A stretch of DNA of 64,000 nucleotides from Dermatemys mawii. Its lineage: Eukaryota > Chordata > Testudines > Dermatemydidae. Under the pieces are notes generated by a model that made no database searches, was not told the DNA's origin, and saw nothing but the letters and a program-made list of their open reading frames with translations. Position numbers and translations under genes: made by a program. Location: assembly GCA_007922305.1 (NCBI GenBank), contig ML677366.1:14604783-14668782 (forward strand), written 5' to 3'. Positions 1-11,818 of this stretch are shown here, one piece after another; within the stretch, counting starts at the first letter, position 1; the number at the start of each line of letters is the position of its first letter.

Positions 1-893
1 TTATTATCAAGTGACTCTACCAAGGAGACTTTTTACTCCCTCTAGATGCACAGTTTATTTTATTCCACTAGGATGGAGCACTGCTTCCCCCAGTGTATTA
101 ACCCTGCGTCACAGGCTCATGGGGAGGGGGTGAGGTGCGTCCATGACCCCACCTTCACACCCCTCTTCATTTTTTCAACATCCTAATTGCAGTAGGATGG
201 CGGGAGCAAGCATTCCCTATGTTTTCCAGAGCAAAAGGTCTACTATTGTGAGCAGCCCCCGGGCAGCTGTTTAAGGAATTAAGAATCACACTAAGCTTTA
301 CCTCTGCATCCAGGCAGGCCCCACTCACATTCTGTACCATTGTGGTGTGGTTTGTTTTTTTTTGTTTGTTTTTTGTTTTTGGAGAGGCTTTTCTCCCCCC
401 ACTCTCCAAAATAACTTGATGGACCCAAGGCTGATGTAAATCAGAGCAGCCTCAGTGAGGTCAGGTGGTGAAATCAGTGGAGGCATGTAGAGGATCTAGC
501 CCAATAGCATTTGATTGAGATATAGCTACCAGGAAATACAGACTTTTGGTGGCACCATAAAAATGTTAAATATGACTCTTTGCTAGCAGTCAGTAGTATT
601 TTTTTTTCTTCCCTATAGCTATTACATAAGTATGTCTATTGCCAGAAACAAATGCTATAAATGGTTCATTACTGTTCATTTTGGACACCACTACCCATTC
701 GGTATTTGGGAAGTTGAGACATATGTAGAAAGATGCAACCTTTGAGCCCAATCCTGTCCTGAAGTCAATAGGAACAGATTAGCACTTTGCAGAATCAAGC
801 GCTTTGTTACTTGATGCTTGTTTGACAATTTTGTTTTTTGCTGTCACTCTTGTACTGCAAATTCTTTCCTTACGTCTATATTTGTCTCAATAG
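1..893. other. Upstream intron sequence, no exon recognised
   Basis: AT-rich sequence upstream of exon A with an ordinary acceptor tract near 880-893. I see no exon, promoter or clear repeat. Confidence 0.6.
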
Positions 894-1103
894 ATCCAAA
901 GGAATTTTACCTCCGTTCATATGGCAGGAGTGGAATTAAAAAACATGGGGCAGCAAATACTTGGCAGCTATCCTGTTCATTTTCACTTGACTGGAGATGT
1001 GGATGAGAAAGGAGGATATGAATCCCCTACTTACCTTGATAATCTGGCCATACACCACTGTTTCTCTAGATGCGTTGCCATACATGGAACACATGGCCTT
1101 CTG
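894..1103 (+). CDS. CEMIP2-like: CEMIP2-like exon A (start of PbH1 region in this window)
   Basis: Acceptor AG at 892-893 and donor GTAAGA at 1104. The exon is 210 nt, phase 0 to phase 0, 70 codons without a stop. The frame contains GVELKNMGQQILGSYPVHFH, then GDVDEKGGYESPTYLDNL and IHHCFSRCVAIHGTHGLL, matching the family block that begins with a HMGQQ/YPVHFH signature. The last codon (Leu) joins directly to Val-Lys-Asp of the next exon. No earlier exon was found in bases 1-893, so the gene continues off the left edge. Confidence 0.9.
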
Positions 1104-2949
1104 GTAAGAGATGCATTTTACTGACAAACTACTTCCTTTATTTTGCTGAATGTTTAACACAATGCAATTAAATATTGTGAAGCATGATTTTTTTCCCTAG
1201 TGCATCTGTTGGATTGATACCTTGAAACAGTTACATTTTTAGAACTGACATTCTAGTGGCTCTACTTGTTGAAAGAAATTTCAACTACAATATATTATGT
1301 TTATAGTTCAGCATGATGAGATAGTGAAATCTTTGTTGTGATTCTTCTGAGCAATCTGTCATAGTGTGAAACTTTCACTAAACTGTTGTCTTCATCAAAC
1401 ACGTGGTGAAGTTACTGATCTTGGAATTGGCAACAAAGATGCCATCAGGAGCTATAGTTGAAGCCAGGAACAATATTAGTCTAATACTAATATTGGTAAA
1501 ACCAAGGGAAAAGAAACGTGAGCAAGAAGAGCCCAAATGCCCATGCGAAGCCAACAGAGCTTGGGAATTTTGGCTTTGGGTCAAACTCTCTGGCAGAGGT
1601 TATTGTGGAAAGGGGCTCACCAGAAAATGTTTGTCCAACAACGAAAGTGCCGAGATTTGTTCAGGAAACTTCTCCGCTGTATCTCCATGTTCTCATTACA
1701 CCCCATGAAACGCCATGGTGTGTTGCCAGTGGGCCTCACTTCAGGGAAGTACTTATGGGGCATGTTACCCATGTTTAGTCATAATCCTCTCTCACTTTGA
1801 TCTATCCATAACCCCTACACATTCTTCATGAAACCTTATTCTTGCCTCTGTACATAAAACTGCTGCCAGCTAGAACATAGGTACCTACTAATATTGCTTT
1901 TGTAGTATGTGCCTATTGGGTACTATACTTAAAAGGTGCTTTTAGCCCCTTAAAACACTTACATGGGCCTGAGGATCTGTTTGCATTGTCCAGATATCCA
2001 GAAAAGGTTGATTGTCAGTTCCTGATATATTAAGTGTGTTTGTGTTGGCAGAACCTCCAAAAGTTGATGGAAATAAGTAGTGTCTTCCCTTTCTTTCCTC
2101 ACCAATATAAATTTTTTTATATCAAACTTTTAAAAATTAGGTGAACAATTAGAGACTAAATTAATGTTTGATCTAACTGGAATAACTCGTTTTTGAGACT
2201 TGTCAAAAGTGTAGTCAGTAGGGAGCTGTCTGACTAGGAGATTCCACATCTGTCAACTAAATTAGAAACTCAGCTGCAAAATCTAGCCCTGCAGGGGAAA
2301 ACACATGAGTTTGCTTAGGGTCTGAATCCACAAATCAGTGAATAGATAAATGTACTAGCTGAATCTGTGAATGAAACAACTTTGTTCCAGAGCAGTAATT
2401 AAAACAAATCTGTAGTTAGTCCTCTCAGACCACTCTGAGATTTCAGAAGGGAACATATATCTCCGTGCACAAACAACTGAGTAATATGTTAATATAGATA
2501 CGCATGTTAATTTTGGTCTTATGTTGTGATGCTTCACAGTTTGGAGCAGAGAAACTTTGATACAGAGTTTTCCTTCAGTTTTTAAGCTACCTTGAGTTAA
2601 CAAACTGGATCACTTAGCAAAATATGAGGTGGGATGCAGCATTTTGTGGCACAATTGTGTACATGTCCCCAAGATGAAAGGCACTTCAGATATCCGTCCT
2701 TTGTGTGTGACATGGCACAGTCATGGCACAAGTCAGCAGCCCTGCAGCACAGTTTAGGTTACTTATCCCAGCTACTTCACTGACATGCCCAACACATTCC
2801 ACCGAACACTGTAGTCATTACTGGATAAAGTTGCAGTGCATGAAGGTCACTTATACTGTATTGCTGAGCTATATATAATTCAGTGTTTGGAAGCATCCTA
2901 ATGATCTATTAGAAACACTACTGGAGCACAAAGCTGCTGAGTGGACAGA

Positions 2950-3105
2950 TTTCAGAGTAGTAGCTGTGTTAGTCTGTATCCACAAAGAGAGAGAGAGGAG
3001 TACTTGTGGCAGCTTAGAGACTAACAAAAGCTTATGCCCATATAAATGCGTTAGTCTCTAATGTGCCACAAGTACTCCTCATTTTTTTTTTTTTTTTTTT
3101 TTTTT
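2950..3105 (-). mobile_element. Mini fold-back Penelope-like tail insertion
   Basis: Flanked by a perfect 12-bp duplication, TGAGTGGACAGA, at 2938-2949 and 3106-3117. The left end is the antisense of the Penelope-like 3' terminus (GTTAGTCTGTATCCAC). Inside, GAGGAGTACTTGTGGC…GAGACTAAC (2996-3025) pairs with GTTAGTCTCTAATGTGCCAC…CTCCTC (3050-3080). The right end is a run of about 26 T. No coding sequence. Confidence 0.85.
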
Positions 3106-3384
3106 TGAGTGGACAGAATTTCATTCATAAGCATACAGCAGTCTGCTACCTCCAATATCCCAGTGTGATAAGTAGTACTTCTTTTCCAAACCTTTTGGCT
3201 TCTATATGTAATATGTTAGTGCATACACCAGGATAATCAGTCCTGCAATCATAATTTTGGCCCATTTCTTTGGACCCTGACTTTTTTCAGTGCTAATATA
3301 AATGATATTTAAACAGTGCTATTACCAGTTAGGTGGGTGGTCAATGTAGTTTCAGATATGAAAGGTACTAAGGAGCTCCTGTCT

Positions 3385-3411
3385 GGTGTGTGTGTGTGTG
3401 TGTGTGTGTGT
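3385..3411. repeat. (GT)n microsatellite
   Basis: About 13 uninterrupted GT units. Confidence 0.95.
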
Positions 3412-5058
3412 TCTGGCTTTTAAAAAAAGAGATAAAAAATCACCTGGATTAAAAGTAAAATACTTCAGGCACAGGGCCAGCTTTTGGCTCATTTACCACA
3501 TATCTAAGTATGCAACCCTCAGCCAGATCCATGAGAATCAAAGGCTGCAACTGAAATTCTGGTGTGAGATTTATTGTTTTGTTCCTCTTCCAAAGAGGAA
3601 TATTGAGTCTTGTGTTTATTCCTGACTGAAAAGCATCCTCACCACTGCTCCTGCCCATCACATGAAAGGATTATTTAGATAGAGCATTACCATTTTTAGG
3701 AGGCTGGCAAAGTCATGTGGCATTGTTAGCTCAGAAATGAGCCTAGCTGCCTCTGTTAGCAAGGCTAACTCCTCAGTGCCACTGCTTCTAGATAGGTCAA
3801 GCTTGTTGCAACTGACCCTCTCATTCTGAGCATGTGTTCCTGAAATCTGAGTGGGAATATTTTCAGTGGGCTTCCAAAATCTGCAGTCAGTATGTTGGTG
3901 TGTTTTGCCTGTATATTAAATACTCTCCAGACATTTCATTGAGACCGACATAAAAGCTGCCAATTCCAATTTAGAGAGCTGATATATCAGGGGAAAACGA
4001 ATGTCAGTGGGAATGGGCAATACAATACCCATACGAATGGTCACCTGCAATAGAAGTGTGTACCATACAATTGTATACTACTTTCCAGATTAATATCTAC
4101 TGTATACAAGTATACTTACAATGATGATCATCCGTTTCCCCAGAGTCACATACTTCATCTGCTTTAACTAGCCCTCTATACCTAGAGGAAACAAAGTGAG
4201 TTCATATTATTTAGTCTTGAAGTCTTTATATGGACATTAATCAAATTGATGTCAGTGGGAATTCTGCACGTATAAGGAGCAAGGAAATGTGCTGACATCC
4301 ATTTAAGTATAGAGTTAGCTTAAGTTTTATTGAAACCTGTCAAATAAGATTAGGCAAAAAGTACTCATTTTAACTGGTTTGGTTTAGTATTTTCAGTTAT
4401 GAAGACAAATTTTAGAAATCCTCACTGTAGACTGTCCATCAAAGCATGCTTATGCTAAGTCCTCTTAGTCAAAGTATGTTTTAATGAAATATTTTTGTGC
4501 ACATGTCCAGTTAATCTCTGCCTTAAGACTGATTGCAACCTCTGCTAATCATTAGGAGAACTAATAGCCAGAGAATGTAGGCAAAATATTAAATTTAATA
4601 GTGCAAATTCTACACTGGAACACTTCAAGTTGCGGGGAGGGGGAAGAGATTCAGTATCTCAAAGAAATCTAGAGTATCCATGAATAACACATTCTTGCTG
4701 ATGAATACCACAATTCTGTACCAAATATTCTCACATACAATTCTAGGTTTTGAAACTGTATTGGATTCTGTTTGCTATTAATTATGCATATGACCTACTC
4801 AAGTTAGTTAATGGGATGTTTGCGGTTGTCTGCAATGTGAGGAAGATCAGGCCCTGAATTTAGTAAGGGCCAAATTAGTTTACCCTTGCTGAGTATACCT
4901 TACTCTGGGTTTAGTTCCAGGACTAATCACAGATGCCAGTACCATTCAGTGAGAGTACAGGTGGCAAAATTGGTCCTAAAGGTTTTTGAAGTTTATTAAT
5001 ATACAAAACCACATCTTTGTTTATGGTTGACATGTAACACGTCTTATAATTGGTTCAG

Positions 5059-5264
5059 GTGAAAGATACAATTGGCTATGATACTTTGGGTCACTGTTTT
5101 TTCCTTGAAGATGGGCTGGAGCAACGCAATACATTTTACCACAATTTGGGCCTCCTTACCAAACCTGGAACAATTTTGCCTTCAGACCGTGATGAAGCCA
5201 CGTGCCTCGCAATGCGTAGCAATGTCTATGGGAATTACATCCCTATACCAAGCAACAACTGCAT
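5059..5264 (+). CDS. CEMIP2-like: CEMIP2-like exon B
   Basis: Acceptor CAG at 5056-5058 and donor GTAAGC at 5265. The exon is 206 nt, starting in phase 0 and ending after two bases of a Met codon. The frame reads VKDTIGYDTLGHCFFLEDG, then GLLTKPGTILPSDRDEATC and YGNYIPIPSNNCM. This is the best-conserved exon, roughly 70% identical to CEMIP2 as I remember it, and it separates this gene from CEMIP, which has CFFTEDG and GLLVKSGT here. Intact. Confidence 0.92.
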
Positions 5265-5745
5265 GTAAGCTGTCAACAAGTATAAGTCTCTTTATGTAGC
5301 ATCTTGCATCTGGTCTTGACACTATGATCCAAATTAATTCTAGAGTAAATTAGCCATTAGCGCATGAGTACATTTAGGGGATCAAATGTAAAGATTAGCA
5401 TAAACTAAAATTGGCCATGTTTCCTTGTGCTTTGCTCAGAGGGGGGAAAAATATCATTGGTTGTTGGAGTACACCTCCAAACTGAAGAAATGGTCCATTA
5501 TAATATGGGTACTAATATGATCCCATTGACTCAACTAAGGATGCTCATGAGTATAGTTTAGCCCAAGACTCCTGTATTTTCTAGGATAGCATTTAAGGGC
5601 CACATCCTGCTAATTTTTACTCACCTAAGTAATCCCATCGACTTCATTGGGATTACTCCTGTGATCCCTGGCTAGCACAGGTGTACTGCAGGTATTTAGG
5701 CTGTTCTTGCAAACCATCAGCTCCAATATATACTCCTGTTGATTT

Positions 5746-5916
5746 CAGTATCTGGGGGTAGCCATGTTAGTCTGTATCCACAAAAAACAAGGAGGAGTCC
5801 GGTGGCACCTTCAAGATAAACTCGTTTGTTAATTACTAATAAATCTGTTAGAGACTAACAGATTTATTAGTAATAAATCTTAGCCTTTAAGGGGCCGCCA
5901 CACTCCTTGTTGTTCA
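5746..5916 (-). mobile_element. Mini fold-back Penelope-like tail insertion
   Basis: Flanked by the 9-bp duplication TGTTGATTT (5737-5745 and 5917-5925). The left end carries the antisense 3' terminus (GGGGGTAGCCATGTTAGTCTG). A GGAGTCCGGTGGCACCTT… segment is repeated inverted at the right (…AAGGGGCCGCCACACTCC). The centre is a near-perfect hairpin at 5833-5873 with arms of at least 18 bp. Confidence 0.85.
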
Positions 5917-6020
5917 TGTTGATTTAGAACTGTTCTGATGAGCATGGATACCCTACAAATGTAATAGAATGATCATTTAAAAACATTATTTCTTAACCAA
6001 AGTAGCTGCTATTAGTAAAT

Positions 6021-6034
6021 GGGGGGGGGGGGGG
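6021..6034. repeat. Poly(G) tract
   Basis: 14 consecutive G; prone to length error. Confidence 0.95.
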
Positions 6035-6608
6035 AAATTAACAGAACTCTTGCATGTGGTGTGTATTGTCCAACAAAAAATATTTTTCTTAAACTATAAT
6101 ATTTGCATAAATTATAATTAGCTTTTTGTATGTGCCACCATACATCTTGCTGTTTGATGGTGTCCTTAATTTGAGCAAAGGAAGTAGTATCGCTCTTTAA
6201 TCCCATTAATAATCTGTCTTGCAGCTTGCACAGGATGCTTATTCTGGTATCCTTCTGAATAGACCATAAAGCTTTAGGGAGTTAGACCTTCCTCCCTCAC
6301 TCCAAGTCCTAAAGAGGAACAGAAGTGGGTTTTTAGACATTTTCCAAAGCTATTTGATTCTGTCGCTACCAAATTTTTGGAAAAAAATGACCTCAGGTTT
6401 TCTTAACTTGATTTTAACAGAGCACAGACTTTTTGTGAATAGTCTCATAACTTAACACTTTCAGTATGTAGCTCCATAAATGAACATGTCTGACATCATT
6501 GCTTTTAGTTTTCATGAAGAATGTTGTGGCTAAAATACCATATTATGAAAGATTAGCCCTTCCTGTTTTATTACTCCTTAGGATCATTTATTTTATTTTT
6601 GTCTTCAG

Positions 6609-6678
6609 GGCTGTCAGCACATTCTGGATTGCTAACCCAAACAACAATTTGATAGAGAATGCAGCAGCTGGTGCTCAG
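6609..6678 (+). CDS. CEMIP2-like: CEMIP2-like exon C
   Basis: Acceptor CAG at 6606-6608 and donor GTAATA at 6679. This 70-nt exon completes the split Met codon, then reads AVSTFWIANPNNNLIENAAA before ending at Gln in phase 0. The NPNNNLI..AAAG block is nearly invariant in CEMIP and CEMIP2. Intact. Confidence 0.9.
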
Positions 6679-7370
6679 GTAATATCATTAAACAGCAAGG
6701 ACCACATCCCCTTCAATCCACATACATGCACCACTTACTGATACCATTGGTGTGAAAGGCATCATGTTTTTAATCTATCATTGTAGAATCTGGGTGCCTA
6801 TTGCTGCATAAGGCCAAATGCAATTACTTAATTATTGTCCTGGTACAATGACTGCTTGTGAACTGGAAAGTTTCTGTGTCCAGAGATCATCTGTGTGCAC
6901 AGAACTGGTCTGTGATACCACAGTTTTCCCTTATGTAAAGCAGGAAATAAGTAAGTGTGTGTGTTCCGTTGGCAAATGTTGACTCTTTAATGGTGACCAC
7001 TGTATTTAATAAGTTTTAATATAAAACTGGAACCCCAACTGTACATGCAAACCGTGTGTATGATTAATGGCATGTTCCCCAAGCCAAAATTTCATCTACC
7101 CGTCTCCTTCATACCCCCAATATATGTACATGGAAAATCCACAGTTATGTGCCCAGATGAGCACTTGTGCAAGCAAGTGGAGTAAGCTTATGTAGATAGA
7201 TGTGTGTGTTTTTGTATGCACAAAGTGGTGCATGCTCATTTTGTGGGCTTTGTAAGAAATTTCTTTGAAAATTTGATTCCATATATTGGTGCAGCTGGCA
7301 AAGCAAAATACTATAGGGTCTGATAATTATTGTACTGTCCCATAGTCTCAACCTTTTTATTGTGTTCTAG

Positions 7371-7500
7371 GATGTTGGGGATATGGTACATCTTCCACCG
7401 GGTTCCAACCGGACAGTCTGAGGGACAATACCCAGAGGCACAGGCAGAGTTCACTCCCTTGGGGATATTTTACAACAACAGAGTCCATTCTAATTTCAAG
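7371..7500 (+). CDS. CEMIP2-like: CEMIP2-like exon D, +1 frameshift and GC donor
   Basis: Acceptor TAG at 7368-7370. The exon is 130 nt where the family needs 129 (43 codons). It opens in phase 0 as Asp-Val-Gly, but a run of four G at 7377-7380 (three expected) shifts the frame. Read in the +1 frame, the rest is excellent: IWYIFHRVPTGQSEG, then EFTPLGIFYNNRVHSNFK. The single-base insertion is therefore clear. The exon is followed by GCATGT, not GTATGT; the next exon (8650) fits exactly if 7501 is a GC-AG donor. A homopolymer assembly error could explain the extra G but not the other lesions. Confidence 0.88.
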
Positions 7501-8649
7501 GCATGTAAAAGATTTTCATACATTTGTGAAAATGTAATAAAATTTGGCACTTACTGTAGATAGCTCTCAGAGCGCATGGGTTAGGAACACTTCCATAGTG
7601 CTGTTCTAACACTGACTAAACAGTTGTCTCAACATCTCTGCAATGCACGTGGGTGGTGGTATTCCTATTGTACAGATGGACAAACTGAGACTGGGGAGTA
7701 TGCTGCTCTGTGCCACACAGCACAGAGGAATGCATACAGCAGTAGATGTAGTGTAAACATGGGGCATGTAGCAGTAGATGTAAAGGGCAGAAGACCGTAT
7801 GCTACTCTCTAATGCAGTGGTGGGTGGGTATGGAAGGGTGTGGCCAGAGCCCTGCAAAATAGCTGGAGTAGGGCCGAATCCTGGTCTGCCATTTTTTTTC
7901 CCTTCAAAATAATGGAAATAACTTTATTCTCACTCAAAGGTAATTCCATGAAAACATTTTCCCCTAAATGCACTGTAGGCATAAATACTGAATCTACAAA
8001 TAAGAATCCTTTTTTCATTATTGCTCAGGATTCCAGATGGAGAGGAGGCAAATATTGGGGACATTGTTTTATTAGGATATACTTGAGTAGATAACTTCAT
8101 ACAACTTTATCTTTATCTTGCTCTATCCATGCATGTGCTGGTTCAGCTCTGCAATTATTGCACTGCATTACAATCTTTTAACTTTGCTACAGTGGATCAC
8201 ATTCTGCTTTGATTGTAAAGAAATTACAAGTTTAAGAGGAATTAAGGCCTTGCCTCTCAGCAGGAGCACTGTTCCCTCTCTGCAACATTATTCTTTCAAG
8301 TTGTCTCCAGGGAGCCATCAGGAATGCTTTATTTCCTGGCGTGAGGGGGTTTACATTCTTTGCTCTGGCTCAGAAGCCAACTTAAATGACTATGTAAAGG
8401 GCATAGCACTGTAGCATTCTGCCCTGACTTTGACGTATTACACTAAGGTCACTGTAATAATGTGACAACGTCCAAATGGCACCGAGGCCAGTACTCGGGA
8501 TGGAAAGCACTGGCATGCAGAGGGCTTATAGTGCCTTAAGCATGGGCAGCTCCAATGTTTGTGTTCCATTTATAATATCTTTTGATCTTATTTAGTTTGT
8601 GCTGTGTGGTCTCCTTGTTACAATAATTGAACTCCTATGTATTTTTCAG

Positions 8650-8735
8650 GCTGGCTTGTTTATTGGAAAAGGAGTAAAGACAACAAAAGCCAGTGCTGAA
8701 AATCCTCGAGAGTATCTTACTGTAGATAATGCCAG
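8650..8735 (+). CDS. CEMIP2-like: CEMIP2-like exon E
   Basis: Acceptor CAG at 8647-8649 and donor GTGAGT at 8736. The exon is 86 nt, phase 0 to phase 2. The frame reads AGLFIGKGVKTTKASAENPR then EYLTVDNA and the first two bases of Arg. It matches the family AGxFIDxGVKTT block. Intact. Confidence 0.92.
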
Positions 8736-9311
8736 GTGAGTAAATACTGCATGGATAAAAGTGTTTGGATTCATTTTATTGCTTCAGATGTTTTCAGGAG
8801 CCTGCAGTGGACTCAGCTGGTCGCTGGACCTTGTTATGTATGAAACATCCTGAGACTATAGATGGGCAAATATTTCAGAACTGTGTGCTGAATCGCTTGT
8901 AGTATTGCTTTAAAAAATGATAAATGTGCACTTGGAGCTCTGAGATCTTGGCAGAGGAGTCCTTGAAAAGAATGGCATTTTCATAATTTTGGTTAATTTA
9001 TTCTTACCAATGACTTGGTGAAATCAATTTTACAACATAATTAGTGCCTAGGATTTTGGGTACAATCTCAGCCATCTGTTACATAATCTGTTCGCAATAA
9101 TCTTCACACATGGGTGTCTCCTTTTGCCTGTAAATTTACAAGGCAGGGGGGAAACTTCCAGGGATTCATGTCCAAGAGGGGAAGTGAGTACTTACTGCCA
9201 CTGGCTAGCCACTAGCATCCTGTGGGCTTATGCAGAGCAATTCTACAGAGGTCAGCCATTCTCTTCTGCTGTATCCTGGCTAGCCTCATCTCACTTGTAC
9301 ATTGTGAGCTT

Positions 9312-9660
9312 CGCAGAGAACAGCCGTACTGGGTCAGACCAAAGATCCAACCAGCCCAATATCCTGTCGGCCAACAGTGGCCAATGCCAGGTGCCCCAGA
9401 GGGAGTGACCCTAACAAGTAAGGATTAAGTGATCTCTGTCCTACCAACCATCACCCCCCTCTGACAAACAGAAGCTAGGGACACCATTCCTTACCCATCC
9501 TGGCTAATAGCCATTAATGGACTTAACCTCCATGAATTTATCTAGTTCTCTTTTAAACCCTGTTATAGTTCTAGCCTTCCTCCTCCTCCTCCTCCTCCTC
9601 CTCCTCCTCCTCAGGCAAGGAGTTCCACAGGGAGAGCACTGATTGTTGTCCCTATCCTTC
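9312..9660 (-). mobile_element. CR1 LINE 3' fragment with internal (CCT)n
   Basis: Contains the CR1 3' signature CCGTACTGGGTCAGACCAAA and the downstream block AACTGACAAACAGAAGCTAG-like at 9460-9480, matching the copy at 58682 almost line by line. A (CCT)n tract at 9576-9612 expanded within it. Confidence 0.8.
9576..9612. repeat. (CCT)n microsatellite within CR1
   Basis: About 12 uninterrupted CCT units. Confidence 0.95.
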
Positions 9661-10445
9661 AACTCCATGGGACACCATGCATCAGAAGTGACACTCCCCC
9701 ATTTCTGTGGCTTCCCTCGGCCCCCTTGTTCTGGAAGCAGAGGGGATAATATATAGATGAAACCAAATGTGAGATGAAGTGGGGAAGAATAAGGAGCTTG
9801 TTTGGGAGAAACTCAGCAGTGTTCAGTAATCAGCAAACGTGGCAAGAAATATTCTGAAAGTGATTGGAAAACGTATAGATTCATGCTGAATGAAGCTTTC
9901 AGACATGGGAGTCCCACTTAAGTGACAGGCATGAGCTATTGTTCCTGTCTTAAATTATCATTTGGCATCTTGTTCTTGCAGGGAGGGAGCTTCAAAATGC
10001 CAAAGTGCTTTAGGAACATTCGTCCCATTGGAAGTCAATGGGGCTTGTGGGTAGGATTTCTGAAAGCAGCTAAGTGACAGGTGTGTTTGAAAATGTTACT
10101 GTGTGCTCCTAAATTGAGTAGATCCTTTTGAATATCCACCCTGAGAGAAATCCTGGCTCCACTGAAATCAATGGGTACTTTTCCATTGACTTTTTTCTCT
10201 GGCCCAGAATTTCACTCTTAATATTTATTCTGTGTTCGCCTTGCAATAAGATGCAGTACTGAAATGAAGCTATTGTTTTGAATGTGATCCAGAATACATA
10301 AACTCTGCTGAAAATAGAAAGAAAATTACTTCTCTTAAACCCATCAGTTCAGTATGTGGAAACTGTTAGCTGTGACTGACAGGAGCGCCTGTGTTTAAGG
10401 TTATTTCCCATTGCTCTGGTATAATAACTAGATTCCTTTCCTCAG

Positions 10446-10577
10446 GTTCCACCCACATCAGGATGCTGACCCTGTAAAACCACGAGTTCCTGCCTTAATT
10501 GATGGCCTCATCGCTTTTAAAAATAACGACCATGGGGCCTGGGCCAGGGGCGGTGACATTATTTTCCGCAACTGTGG
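10446..10577 (+). CDS. CEMIP2-like: CEMIP2-like exon F
   Basis: Acceptor CAG at 10443-10445 and donor GTAGGT at 10578; 132 nt. The frame reads FHPHQDADPVKPRVPALIDG, then LIAFKNNDHGAWARGGDIIF and RNCG. The HQDADP and GAW.RGGD motifs are hallmarks of the CEMIP family. Intact. Confidence 0.92.
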
Positions 10578-10699
10578 GTAGGTGACTGTAATTACAGTTT
10601 CTATATCATTCAGCTCATTACTGACATAAGTGGGTCTATATGACAAATTAACATCAGACATTCCTAGGAACTTACACATTCGTGTTTCGTCTTTTCTAG

Positions 10700-10735
10700 A
10701 TTTTCAGACGATGGAATTGGACTCACTCTAGCTAG
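10700..10735 (+). CDS. CEMIP2-like: CEMIP2-like micro-exon G (36 nt)
   Basis: Acceptor TAG at 10697-10699 and donor GTAATT at 10736. This 36-nt exon reads FSDDGIGLTLA with split codons at both ends, matching the invariant FADNGIGLT.AS block of the family. It lies 122 nt after the previous exon. It is too short to stand out as an ORF but is fixed by phase and motif. Intact. Confidence 0.9.
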   Translation: MFRRWNWTHSS

Positions 10736-11665
10736 GTAATTTCATTTTTCTCAATATGCTGTGTTTTTCATGGTTCTCCATAATTTAAAATGTTAGAATG
10801 GAAGGTGAAGAGAGCTTCCCTGGTGATCACATTAAGATGCAAGAAAATCTCACATGTTCTTTCCAAACCACATCGGGTCTCTCCATAATAGCTATTAATG
10901 CAAATGGCAATATGGCATTTCAATTTCTTTGGCATATTCCCCAGACATAAGGCAATGTCTGACTACTTCCTTTTGGGCTGTAGATTCTAGACCCTTAGAC
11001 TAAACATTCTGGTGTATGCTAAGGAGATTTGTGTTCATTCTAATCAAGGCAAGATCAAAAATGACCATACCTTTGGTATATTTCCATGCATAAGTGGCAG
11101 GAAAAGGTGCTCTGTGTGGTTGTAGAGTGGGTCTTCTGACCACATTCCTACTACTTGCAGGTAATGGAAAGGTTTGTTTGGCTGTAAACCAGAAACCTCT
11201 GTAAGATTAAATGTGATTTTAAGGGCTTGATCCAAAGCCAGTCACAGATAATGGGAATCTTTTCGTTGACTTCAATGAACTTTGGATAAGACTCTAGCTG
11301 TGTGTTTTTGTTTTTTGTTTTTGTTTTTGTTTTTCCCCAGAGAATTTGTAACTTTTTAATTCTGAACTAGAGTTTGGCTCATGCTTTGTAAAAATGCTTT
11401 AGGATGGAGGATGCTATATAAAAATCAGACCTAACTGTAGTTGCCTGAACCTCTGAATTAGCATTAATACTGGTGGTTAATATTAACTTGCTGATTTCTA
11501 AAGACTGTTCTTTTTTGTTTTTGTTAATTCCTGCAGATGCATCTTTTCAGTTTAAAAATGACTGTTTCAGAAGTGCAATTTAAAAAGCTCTTTCAAATTA
11601 TTCCTTAATTATTCTTTTGAACTGTGTCACATAGTTACCTTCCATTTTCCTTTGTCTAATTCTAG

Positions 11666-11818
11666 TGATGGAACTTTCCCAACAGATGAGGGTTCCAGCC
11701 TGGAAGTTGCAAGTTCTAGCTTTGTTGGAGAAAGCAACAACATTGGCTCCCAGGGAGGACAAAACAGCTACTGGGGAAGAGGGGCAAATGGAAAATATAG
11801 AACTCTACCCAGAAACAA
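11666..11818 (+). CDS. CEMIP2-like: CEMIP2-like exon H
   Basis: Acceptor TAG at 11663-11665 and donor GTAGGT at 11819; 153 nt, phase 2 to phase 2. The frame reads SDGTFPTDEGSSLEVASSSF, then VGESNNIGSQGGQNSYWGRG and RTLPRNK. The FVGES..N.G..GGQN block is CEMIP2-like. Intact. Confidence 0.92.

Larger units (their letters stand above)
1104..5058 (+). other. Intron A-B
   Basis: 3.96 kb. It holds the fold-back Penelope-like insertion at 2950 and the (GT)n at 3385. The remaining ORFs are short and show no family motif. Confidence 0.8.
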
